Origin: Pelomyxa schiedti
Taxonomy: Eukaryota; Evosea; Pelobiontida; Pelomyxidae
Direction: 5' to 3'
DNA: 21,103 nucleotides
Assembly: GCA_020536535.1 (NCBI GenBank)
Contig: JAHLWZ010000695.1
Location: 5,492-26,594, forward strand
Each line of letters starts with the position of its first letter. The stretch's first letter is position 1. Shown here piece by piece: positions 11,621 to 21,015 of this stretch. A program made the position numbers and the translations under genes. The notes below the pieces were generated by a model. It did no database searches. It was not told the origin of the DNA and saw only the letters and a list, made by a program, of their open reading frames with translations.

Positions 11621-11686
11621 CAAGTGTCGTGGCACTATCAGGTGTCAGTCCAAAAAACTGTCCTCTGAACCGGATTCCCGGTGCCA
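11621..11686. repeat. Direct repeat, copy 1 (66 bp)
   Basis: It starts CAAGTGTCGTGGCACTATCA and ends GGATTCCCGGTGCCA. It is repeated at 11805-11871 with essentially one inserted base. The copies start 184 bp apart. Confidence 0.9.
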
Positions 11687-11804
11687 TCGCGGAAGGAGAC
11701 CCGGAGCACCTCAGCCTGTGTGGCAGTGTTACCAAGGTAGTTTCTCAGGTGGTGAAACTCAAAACTATGCTTGCTGCATTCTCCCACCCAGGACAGGCCC
11801 TTCT

Positions 11805-11871
11805 CAAGTGTCGTGGCACTATCAGGTGTCAGTCCAAAAAACTGTCCTCTGAACCAGGATTCCCGGTGCCA
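11805..11871. repeat. Direct repeat, copy 2 (67 bp)
   Basis: Near-identical to 11621-11686, differing by one extra A (GAACCAGGATT against GAACCGGATT). The sequence between the copies is not repeated, so this is a dispersed or insertion-type duplication rather than a simple tandem array. Confidence 0.9.
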
Positions 11872-12150
11872 CCCAAATGTGGCTCACTTCGTTCACCCAC
11901 TTTTGGGTGGTTACCTTTTCTACTTCCTTTTTTTTCCCCTGAACTGTTGGGGGCACTATTATGTAGGTTTTGATTTGTGTTTTAATTTTTTCTGTTGAAG
12001 AGACACATGCTTAATTTGAATGTAACAGTAATTTAGTGTTAGCTTATGTGGGAAGAGAATAAAGCCCCACAGAGGGAAAAAGAATGAAAAAAAGTAAGAG
12101 TGTAAAGGTTCTCTTGCTTGTTCTCATTCTTAGGTTACACATGTTCAAAG

Positions 12151-12229
12151 GATATTAAATATTAAATATAATTTAAATATCAAATATAATTTAAATATTA
12201 TTATATTATTTAATATTAAATATAATTTT
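12151..12229. repeat. A+T island with internal repeats
   Basis: About 79 bp made almost only of A and T. It is built from the motif AAATATAATTTAAATAT (about 12166-12180 and 12182-12197) and variants of TTAATATTAAATATAATTT, which also form inverted repeats. It could be an unwinding-prone spacer or a matrix-attachment-like element. Function is unknown. Confidence 0.7.
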
Positions 12230-12230
12230 G

Positions 12231-12250
12231 GTGTGGTTAGGTGTGGTTAG
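12231..12250. repeat. Tandem decamer, two copies
   Basis: GTGTGGTTAG occurs twice head-to-tail directly after the A+T island. It contains GGTTAG, which resembles a telomeric unit, but two copies are far too few to call it telomeric. Confidence 0.75.
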
Positions 12251-12573
12251 CTTCAGAGCCACACTGTTGTCCAATTCTCAGTCGAGATTACCATAGAAGC
12301 AATCACCACTGCAGTCCGCATTAGTGCGTTATGTGTCTCATAAGATTGTCACTGCCTGATTCCAGTAATGCCATCAAGCCTGCATTGGATCTCAAGAATC
12401 GAGATTCAGACAGAGTACACCAAGTGTCCATAGAGCTAAAGCTTGTGTACTTGCTAAAGGACATACACACAAGATTTTTTGTGAGAACAACAGGGACCTG
12501 GGCAGCCCCAACAGTGGCCCTTGGGTATTTGCAACTCCCATCAACACAACTGATGCCTTACTGAATAAATAAA

Positions 12574-12845
12574 CAGTGGTGAGGTGGCTTCTCGTCGCCA
12601 CTGATGTATTTCTCGGAAAAGGGAATCTGGGTTGGGCGACACCTGTCAGTACGCTGACACAACCGCACACCCGTGGGCAAGCAGGTCCGGGTTGGTCACA
12701 CTCCCTTTTCAGTGTCCCCCCCACTCAAACGTAACAGGGACTCCAGACTGACGCTGCTCCTAAGGAGAATGGTCTGTGACGGCGCTACTCATTGGCTCCC
12801 CTAGTAGGTTCGGACCTATCACCAAGATTTGTTCATATTTTTATT
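12574..12845 (+). ncRNA. Candidate structured non-coding RNA, unidentified
   Basis: There are several good stems within 245 nt. CAGTGG 12574-12579 pairs with CCACTG 12598-12603, with GAG/CTC inside. TGTCAG 12644-12649 and CTGACA 12654-12659 close a TACG loop (UNCG type), itself enclosed by GGTTG 12630-12634 with CAACC 12660-12664. CAGAC 12744-12748 pairs with GTCTG 12772-12776 around a CTCC/GGAG hairpin. TAGGT 12805-12809 pairs with ACCTA 12814-12818. T-rich sequence follows from 12838, as a Pol III stop would. It is G+C-rich beside A+T-rich flanks. I could not match it to tRNA, SRP, RNase P, U3 or spliceosomal RNAs. Strand and ends are guesses. Confidence 0.35.
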
Positions 12846-12862
12846 TTTGTTTAACAAAAATA
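12840..12862 (-). terminator. Poly(A) signal and A/T hairpin at RasGEF 3' end
   Basis: On the minus strand an AATAAA lies at 12840-12845, about 77 nt past the RasGEF stop codon. It overlaps a near-perfect palindrome at 12842-12862 (TATTTTTGTT, one base, AACAAAAATA). It could serve as 3'-end processing signal for RasGEF and, as a T-rich run on the plus strand, as the end of the candidate RNA upstream. Confidence 0.45.
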
Positions 12863-12921
12863 CACTCAGAAGGAGAGAAGGTGGATGTTTGTGTTGAGTG
12901 ATTAACCTTCTGCTCCCGGGT

Positions 12922-15900
12922 TCATACAATGTCTGTGCGGACTGCTCCTCTTGGTTCCCACTTGAGTGACAAGTGATACAATTCCTGGTCATCAGAGCCA
13001 TGTAGCTTTTGTAGATAGTTCAGAATTTGGTGAACTGGTTGCAGGTTGAATGCGGTCTGTTGGTACTGTTGCAAGAGTGATATCTAAATAAATCGGGTCA
13101 GTGGGTTCATGTTTGGTATGACATACAATGTTGAAAATCAGGGTTCTCTTGGAGAAGTTGATAAGGTGTCCATAGTTGTCTGGGTTTTCATCCATGAATG
13201 TCAAGTCTGTCAGGTGGACACCTCTGTTGTTGGGTCAATGTAAGATCGGGAAACAGAGTAATGGTTACAAATATGGTAGGCAAGGCGGAGGTTGTGTGGC
13301 AAGCATTGCGCGGTAAGCTTTGAAATTCCCTTCAGTGGCAGTGATTCTGTCCAGTTCCACCTTGGCCTTTTTGATTTGAGTTGTTATTCTTGTGATGGGA
13401 GGAGGGAATTCATTACGCGTTGTTGTGCAGCAGGAACTTCATCAAAAGTGAACTTGAGCCGGTGAACTGAACTGAAATTCAGTCCGGCAGTTATTGACAT
13501 CACAGTGTTCCAATTCCGCAAAGTGGCAGCTTCCTATCAAAAATTAGTTTGTTACAAGCTTTCAGGTGACAACAAACCTCAGCAATTTTGATGAATTTTG
13601 TCATTATTCTTGCTCTGTCCCGCACACAGGGTAGCGCCAGAATTTCAGTTGCAACCCAGCAACTCACAACATTGAAACGCCGGATCATTCCAAGAACATT
13701 TACAGCACGGTGTCTGAGCTTTGGCTTGCTCCATGCCTGGTTCAACAACTCAAATGGCTGTGTTTGTGTTATTTTCAAAGTAATAAATCAGATACAAACC
13801 TTTATTTTCTGAAACATTTCAAAATCAATCAGGGTCATTTGCCTTGCCAACTCTTTCTCATCAATGTCCAGGAATGTCAGGGTGTTGCTGAAAATATTTG
13901 GGGGTATAATAGGGTCTGGTGGTGAGTCACTGAATTTTCGAACCACAGGTTGGTTTGTTTCCTAAATGAATATATTATATATTTATGTTATGTATAAGGA
14001 GTGTGAGTGAGAACTCACGTTTATCATCTTGAGAAGGGCCTTGTTTAATGTGGCAGCGAGGGGGAGGGAGGATGTTTTCATTGCGTGGTCAATGAAAACT
14101 CTCATTTGAGAAACAAGCTTGTCATCAAAGTCATAACCATACTCCTCAATCCACTTTTTGATGACGTTGCAAACGCGGACTCTAATCACACCAGAAGCAA
14201 TGCGGCTTTCTTCTCCTCCACCTTTGAAATTGGGAGGCACATCAAATCTGGAATGGGGTGGTAAGATATCATGATGAAGTGCTCTCTATCTTACCTTTGT
14301 CTCAACTTGGCAAGGAGTTTCTCCGGAGTTGTGAAACTTTGATATGTCATGAGGAATGTTTTCATAAATTCCATATCTGCTCAACAGATCAGTCTTGAAA
14401 CAAGCATCAAGAATCGGTTTGAAAAAAATAACCTGATCTTGACTCAGCCGTGAGCCGTTCCACCAACTTGTTGAAGGATCCATTTTTGACACTTTCAGCA
14501 ACTTCACCTGCAGCATTGGTGGTGGTTTCCACCAAGATCGTGTCTTGGGGCCCACCAGCCCATATGTTGACATCTTCTTCTTGTTCCGGTGCATCTTATG
14601 CAAGTTATTTCAATTGTGGTATTGGGTATAAATTTGTACCTTCTTCAGCAGAGAGTCCGAAAGAAAAGAGATGCTCTTCAAGAGGTTTTTCATCTTCCAC
14701 CTTATCCCCTGACAAATAGTTAAGCCCGACACCTACAGACTGTGTTGTGGACTATACCCATAGTGAGGTCAAAAACTGTTTCTGTTTCTTTTATTCCTTG
14801 CTTCAAAAATACAACCAATCTGCTGTTCGTGATCTGAGTTTTGGGCACTGTGCACAATGTTGGCTGCTTAAAAAAAAGGAGGATGAAAAGAGATTCGTAC
14901 ATTTTGTTCTACTTTCGGCCTCGAGGATTTTCCTTGTTTGTCTCAGTCCCTTCAGTTGCAGGTGCTGCAATATCAACTGCACAACATCAGTTTTAGTCAA
15001 AGCTTGTTTTACTTCTTGCTTTCCGGGGTGATATCTAAAACATAGAATAAGAAACAGTGAAAGATAGGAAAAAATGCAGGGCATTCACACACAGTTTGCA
15101 AAAGCTGATTGCTCTGTGCAAAGGATAAATTCGTTCTCGCAGGTCACTCAGAAAAGGGTTCCTCTTCATTGCAATATTGAGCCACATTGCACGATCACAG
15201 GTGAAATGTGAGTATAAAACTTGAGAGAACAAAGTTAAAATGAAGCATAGTATTCACGGGAAAAAATATGCTATACATACCCATTTGAGTTCTCTGTTGT
15301 CTTCTTGCTGGTTTTCCTCCCCCTCGATATGCCGGTGTTTTGGCTGTGGTGCGAGCCTGTGGAAGTTTGCCTGCGAACGGCTGATCTTGGGGACTGTCCA
15401 AATTGGTTGTGTTGGCGGGAATGGGTGCTGGCACTGATGGAACTGGAGGTGGCAACGACGGAGGAGGAGGCAAATCAGCTGGAAGAGGTGGAAGAAGTTC
15501 GGAAGGCGGAGGTGGTGGAAATGTTGGAGTTGGTGATGACAATTCAACTTGAATTGAAGGATGTTGCATTTCCGTGTGTGATTCCTCGTGAAGGCTCAAA
15601 GTATACCGTTCCACATTGGCGGGAGGTGGAGGTGCTCTCCCCAAACGGTGAGCACTGGCAGTTTTTGGCAACTGCCGTGGAGTTGTTTGCGAGTGAAGAA
15701 CTGCAGATATTTGCTGTAATGTTACAGATGTGTTTGTGTTTGCAGAATTTATATCTGTTGCTGTTGAAAGGGTGATACTGTGGGCTGAGAGTGGTGGTGG
15801 TGCGTTTGAATGAGTCCTCCCTGATGGTGGAGGGTTTTTTGGTTGAGTGGGTGTTGCTGGGAACTCTCGCTTTGAAGGTGGGGGTGTTTGGGGAGTGATG

Positions 15901-16925
15901 GAAATTGGGGGTGATGATGAAGGAGTCAGTGCAAGGTGCGTTGGTAACACAGTTGAACTGGAGAGTTTGGATGGAGTGGTGGCGGGGGAATTTGGTGAAA
16001 CTTTAGATGATGAGGCAGTGTCGTGTGTATGTGGAGCTTCCAAGTCAAGCTTCTGCTCAAGTAAAGGCGGTGCCATCACTGGCTTATGTTCAGGTGATTT
16101 CGCAACCACTGCAGCAGAAGAAGCTGTTGGGAGTTGGGATGGCGTGGGAGGCCGAACTGGGATTTGCGGCAGTGTGCTTGCGTTTGTGCTTGAGGTTGTG
16201 GAAGGTGGTGGTGGGCATGCCGGAAAAGTCAATCCAGAGAGAACCTGCTGTGCCTTTTCCGGGTCAAAAGTGAGTGCGATGCAAGGCAATCCCGGCTTCA
16301 GTCCCCCCGTCGTCGACGATGTGCCGCCGATGTGGCTCACATCGGCCCCATAATTATGCTGCAGCGTCGTGGAGCTGTTGCTTCGCAACAACGGCCCGCC
16401 AGTGTTAGCATTAGCAACAACGACGCTAGCGTTAGTAGTAGCAGCAGCAGCATTAGCAGAATTAGAATTAGCACCACATCCACCACCAAGTGTGCTAGTA
16501 GCAGTGCCGTTGCTGTTCCCGCTAATAATAGTAGCAGCAGCAGCAGGACCAAGCGATGGCGACGACGGCGACGGAGACGCCGACGAAAACGAAGACGAGG
16601 ACGAGGAAGACGACGACGACGAGGAGGACAGGGAAAGGGACGACGGTGGCTGTTGTTGTTGTTGTTGGGCGTAGAACGGAGACAGCTTGATGGACGTGGG
16701 CGGGGACGTCGTGGGGGCGGCCGGCCTCGACGGCGGCGGCTGAAACGCACGCAATGGCTTCACCACGCCGCCACCCCCGCCACCGATGGTGGTGATGAGG
16801 CCGGTGGAGTTGCTGTGAGTGGGTGGCGGGGGGTGGTGGTGGGAGGGTGCAGTAGGCGGAGGATTAGTATTATGGGATGAGGATGATGCCGCGGTTGTGG
16901 TTATCGGTACAACGACCGTCGCCAT
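12922..16925 (-). CDS. Ras guanine-nucleotide exchange factor with Ser/Pro-rich N-terminus and LisH motif
   Basis: Promotes GDP release from a Ras-family GTPase. Exons on the minus strand: 15281-16925, 15093-15219, 14913-15034, 14816-14866, 14640-14732, 14433-14594, 14295-14376, 14019-14247, 13800-13961, 13578-13757, 13417-13533, 13269-13366, 13127-13223, 12922-13083, giving 1108 aa. Residues 1-548 are low complexity: Ser, Asn/Ala and Pro runs, with an FH1-like polyproline stretch near 470-515 that could bind SH3 domains or profilin. LisH dimerisation motif at about 602-631 (VVQLILQHLQLKG). RasGEF_N at about 695-830 (KLVERLTAES, FLMTYQSFTTPEKLL, VIKKWIEEYGYDF). Catalytic CDC25 domain at about 870-1095 (RRFNVVSCWVATEIL, GLNFSSVHRL, LTDLTFMDENPD, HLINFSKR, FNLQPV). 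LisH-RasGEF fusions are typical of Dictyostelium and other amoebae. An in-frame ATG 17 codons upstream (16976) is an alternative start. The polyproline N-terminus is unusual. Confidence 0.92.
16555..16630. repeat. Imperfect GAC/GAG trinucleotide repeat coding for poly-Ser
   Basis: Plus-strand GACGAC/GACGAG repeats inside RasGEF exon 1. On the coding strand they read TCG/TCC/TCT and give a run of about 14 Ser followed by a Ser/Pro stretch. The same composition creates long open frames on the opposite strand that I judge to be artefacts. It is probably length-variable between strains. Confidence 0.8.
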
Positions 16926-17342
16926 CCTTGTCGTTTTTACGGCTTTCCTGTAGCACAATTTGATGAGAAAAATCAATTGGGACTCAGATCTTTGGGAATC
17001 AGATAATCAACAGACCAGAACGCTTTATATCTGCTGATTATGGTGAGACACAGTGCACTGGTAACTTAACACGACGGGGTTGGTAGTTCCCGTTTTTATA
17101 ATAATTATCAAATTATCTTCATACAAATAAAATGTAATACAAAATACGCAATATTATTATGAGTGAACATACACAAATCTTGCTCGTATGCAAACTCATG
17201 AGTTTATATGGAGCTACAAACCCTTGGTGATGTCACTGCGACTGCTGAGAGAACTATAGCCGATCTGGTCCGGTTTGGGTGAGTGTGGTTTAGGTCTGCT
17301 GGATGTGGGTTCTGAAACGGCCTACAACCCCCACCCACCACC
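16926..17342. promoter_or_regulatory. Shared 5' region of RasGEF and kinase copy B
   Basis: 417 bp between two divergent start codons. The middle (about 17090-17165) is A+T-rich, with runs such as TTTTTATAATAATTATCAAA and TACAAATAAAATG. The end next to kinase B is C-rich and leads into ACCACCATGCTG, a good start context. No named factor sites were identified; the call rests on gene orientation. Confidence 0.45.
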
Positions 17343-20300
17343 ATGCTGAAGTCTTCCTTGTCACTGCCCGCTGAATCTCCAGACGTTGTAAAAAACAACC
17401 CACCATCGATTGCGATGACAACACAACGGCAGTACAAGGCCATGAGTGATGCGTGCCAGCGTGGCACCATGCCCGAGTTGCCACCGTCACCCACGTGGGA
17501 CATCAACACCCCCATCAATGATCTTGGTAGCACCATACTTCACATTGCGTGCCGCCACGGACACGAGTCGGTTGTTGGGCAGCTCCTTGCCGTGGGTGCG
17601 TCACGCGACCCCCCGATCGACCCAAGCAAACCCAACGGTTTTGGTGTGACGCCACTGCGTCTCGCTGCTAGTCAGGGCCACGAGGCAGTGGTGAGGATGT
17701 TGGTGGCAAGACCTGATGTGGATGTGAACAAGGAGTGCCCACTGGCCAGCGCATGTCGGTGTCGCCACATGGGTGTTGTGGTGGCGTTGCTTGAGTGCCC
17801 ACGTGTGGACGTCAACTTGGTGGCGAGAACAACACAAGTATACCAGTCTATTAATGGTCAAACAGCACTGCACGTTGCTTGTGAGGAGGGATTCGTGGAA
17901 GGGGTGAAGGTTCTGCTCAAAGTCAATGGAATTGACACAAACTGCAAGAACGGCAAAGGTGAAACACCACTTGATGTGGCAACAAGAAAGAACCACACTA
18001 ATATCTGCAACCTCTTGATGGATCACAACGCGAGCAGAATTGTGCAACCCTCAAAGCCCACCTTCCCACCACCACAACAACAAGCACCACCCACAGCAAC
18101 AACAACGACGGCAGCAAGAAACAGGGAAATCACTACTGAAACACAGCAGCAGAGTGGTAACCAAACCCTCCAAATTTCAAATATCAACGTGCACGCACCT
18201 CACTCACACCATCTTTATGTTCAAAAGAAGAAATCAGAGAACTGAACACACAATTGGAGGGTGAAAATGCAAAGAACCTGAAGCTTCTCCATGATGGAAG
18301 GCAACTCAACCAAGAAAGATTTGATGGCTCAACTGCAAAGAACCATGGTTTTTTCACCTCCTTTCTTCTCTGAAACACTTTGCACTTCTCACCCCACACC
18401 ACCGTTTTCTTCAAAACGAACTCAAACATTGTGCTGAAGAAATCAAAGAACTGAAGGCACGAATCACACAACTGGAGGAAGAAAACACAAAGAACCTGAA
18501 GCTTCTCCATGATGAAAGACAGCTCAACCAAAAAAGATTTGATGATTCAACTGCAAAGATCAAGGGTTTTAACCTCCTTTCTTCTCTCTTTGAGAACCCC
18601 ACTTTTTTTCCTTCTAACGAACAAACAAAAAAGAGCTGATGGAACAGATCTCCACACTGGAGGAAGAAAGTGCCGAGAACCTGAAGATTTTTTGTGATGA
18701 AAGAGCATCTGATCAAAACCGTTTGTTTCTTCACATTCACAACACATAACTTTTTCAATCAACCAACAAGCATTGCTCTCTCTAACTGTCAATGGCAGAC
18801 ACGAATCACATGATGTCACATGTTGAACAAGGAGGCGGCACGTGGTGCAACATTCTCCCTGAAAACAATAACAACAACTGCAAATGCTTGCCAGTCAGGA
18901 TTGTGTTTGAGGACCTTGCCTCTTTTGATGAAATTGTGTGTGCCTCCTGTCCTCTTCAAATGGTACGTATTAATGTTCCTTCCTCGTTGTTTGTGTGATT
19001 TGTTGCTCACTTGGCTGTGCTTGTGTGGGAAAAAAACGTACCAACCAAATTCCCCTGCAGGTTGTGAAAATCATCATCTCAAGGAAGTTTGGAGTTGAAC
19101 CGACACAACAACTCATTTTCATTGTTGGTTCAGATAACAACTCTGGAGTGGAGGAACTGTTGAGTGATCCATCCAGAACCTTGGAAGAAATTCATCAACA
19201 ACAGCAAGGCAACTGCAGCAGCACAAACAGAGTGGTTGTGTCAATTCAAGTGCGAATCAAATCAAGCATGACAATTCAAGAGAAAGACTTGAAAGTTGTT
19301 TCCACACTTGGAGTTGGATCGTATGGGACTGTTTTCAAGTGCTCCTTGTTCCTTCCCCACAACAACACAGCAGCAGCAACATCTTCCTCCTCCTCAACAT
19401 CATCAGAAATAACAACTACAACAACATCACTTGTGGCAGTGAAATCACTTCACGAAAGCATAAAATCCGAGTTCAACATCACCAGGTTTCAGCAAGAAGC
19501 TCTGGTGAGCTTGTGTGTCTGTGTGTGAGCAAGAGCTGTGTAATCGATGATCCTGCGTGTTGGAAAAAAATTTGCTCACCACATCTCCCACAGATTTCGT
19601 CGAGCTTGAGGCACCCAAACATTGTGAGATGCCTTGGAACGTGCATCACAAGCACAGGGTCACTCTGGATCGTCTCTGAACTCATGGAATTGAGCCTCAG
19701 GCAGCTCCTTCATCATGTTTGTTTGGCTCTTCATTCTCCCACACACCACCCTCGAAGTTAAACTTCTTCTTTTGACACTGACACCCACAACACACACATC
19801 AGAAAAGTTTGACATTTGTGGAAGTTGTTGCGATCTCTTCAGGAATTGCCAAAGGAATGACTGCCCTTCACTTGTTTGTGATTTCGTCTTGCCTCTTTTC
19901 AATTTATGTTTTAATTAAAGTACTGCGGTATTAACTGTGTTTAAACACAAACACACAGGAGGAATATCATGCACCGGGACCTGAGCAGCAACAACGTTCT
20001 CCTGGATTCTTGTGGAACTCCAAAAATCGCTGATTTCGGTTTTTCTCTCTCTCCATCACTTCATTCCAATTTGACGCGATCACCAAAGGAGTGTCAAGAG
20101 CCAGCGTCGGAAATGCTCTCCCTGGTGGACATAGACCAACAGCACTTGGTACTTTCACCAACGGTGCAGGAACGCCGATTTACCTGCCACCACAGATGCA
20201 CTCTCGTCACTACGGAATTCAAGGTTGGTGGTGAATTCTCTAATTCCGGTTGTTGTTCTGACACTGATGATCGCAGGAGACATGTGGGAGTTTGCAGTTT

Positions 20301-21015
20301 TGTTGAGTGAACTTCTGCAGGGCACCGTACCGGAGGTCACACTCCCCAAGTCCTTTGCCAAAATGGGTGAGTTTATGAAGCTCCAGAGGTCATCGCTGTC
20401 GTCCCCTGAAATTTCCGGTTCGTTTCTCACAACAACACACACACACAACACAGGGTTGGTTCTCTCTCCCCCGTCATCTCCCGTGACTCACAACAACACA
20501 CAGAAGTGGACCGGCTTTGCGGTGACGTTGGAGACATGCCCATTGCTGAGTGCCTCAGCCGTAGGATCGCAATCATTTCGGCGTTGCGACGTGATCCCAA
20601 GATGAACAACAACAACAACAACGAGCACCGGGCGTGCGTTGGTCTGTTCTCTCTCGTTGTTGAGTCCTGCCTCTCAATCCTCGGTTCGTTGTTCTTCTTT
20701 CCAGTCCCTTATCCACTGTACAAACAAACACACCACACAGAGATCAACCGGCCGCCATTCCCGGCGATCGAGAAAATGCTGATGACATGTGCGGAGATGG
20801 CGTTCACAACAACAAGCAGCAGCCCCACAGGCACACGCGCACCAACCACGGCAACAACAGCAAGCACGAGCACGAGCACGAGCACGAGCACCACAGGCTC
20901 GGCACCACCGTCGTTGGGCAGCACCCCCTGGCCCTCGTCTGCAACCACCACGGAGCACATTGCCACTTGCCTCGCGGGGATAGTTGCGTCTCTCCTCCCA
21001 GATTCCAACTCGTAG
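17343..21015 (+). CDS. Ankyrin-repeat / coiled-coil / protein kinase (copy B), complete
   Basis: A 13-exon model of 919 aa. Exons: 17343-18156, 18228-18347, 18440-18565, 18634-18720, 18799-18962, 19061-19504, 19594-19716, 19803-19873, 19959-20038, 20089-20223, 20277-20417, 20504-20683, 20741-21015. About five ankyrin repeats (residues about 60-228, in one intronless exon) are followed by a Gln/Thr-rich linker, a coiled coil (272-382), a beta-grasp-like segment (about 395-505), and a TKL-like kinase (about 515-850). It ends in a Ser/Thr-rich tail. Kinase features: GVGSYGTVFK, VAVK with Lys565, HRDLSSNN with Asp657, DFG at 675-677, GTPIYLPPQM in place of APE, and GDMWEFAVLLSELL for the helix-F region. 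Catalytic residues are all present, so the enzyme is probably active. A Ser/Thr-rich insert separates the glycine loop from VAVK. An Asn-rich insert lies before the last helices. The start has an ACCACCATG context; an ATG at residue 25 is an alternative. Confidence 0.9.
18228..18720 (+). repeat. Three tandem coiled-coil exons
   Basis: Exons 18228-18347, 18440-18565 and 18634-18720 of kinase B encode related heptad-type segments: EEIRELNTQLEGENAKNLKL, then EIKELKARITQLEEENTKNL, then ELMEQISTLEEESAENLKI. All use phase-1 junctions. The first two also share the start of the following intron (CCTCCTTTCTTCTCT), so exon and intron were copied together. Copy A has a single matching exon at 2141-2323. 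Confidence 0.85.

Larger units (their letters stand above)
11473..12921. other. Intergenic region without a recognised protein gene
   Basis: The gap lies between the 5' end of the dehydrogenase gene and the 3' end of the RasGEF gene, both on the minus strand. It should include the dehydrogenase promoter. The open frames at 11572-11973 and 12331-12564 (plus) match no family I know, lack supporting structure and may be chance. The distinctive content is a 66-bp direct repeat, an A+T island, a tandem decamer and a hairpin-rich segment, each listed separately. Confidence 0.6.

Noticed and set aside
11572-11973. 133-codon plus-strand open frame over the 66-bp repeats
   Set aside because: No family resemblance. 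The two repeat copies are read in different frames, so the repetition is not at protein level.
12231-12250. Telomere-like repeat
   Set aside because: Only two copies, an interior position, and flanking genes on both sides.
12331-12564. 77-codon plus-strand open frame
   Set aside because: No recognisable domain or clear splice partners, and length within chance expectation. It could be a gene remnant but cannot be supported.
12795-12822. tRNA-like text (TGGCTC..AGTAGG, GGTTCGGACC)
   Set aside because: The A-box-like and B-box-like parts are too close together, the T loop would be 6 nt instead of 7, and there is no anticodon arm or acceptor stem.
15847-16880. Long plus-strand open frames opposite RasGEF exon 1 (168 and 182 codons)
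   Set aside because: They are the antisense of Ser/Pro/Thr-rich codons (TCx, CCx, ACx), which rarely give stops on the other strand. The predicted peptides are Arg/Gly/Glu repeats without family resemblance.
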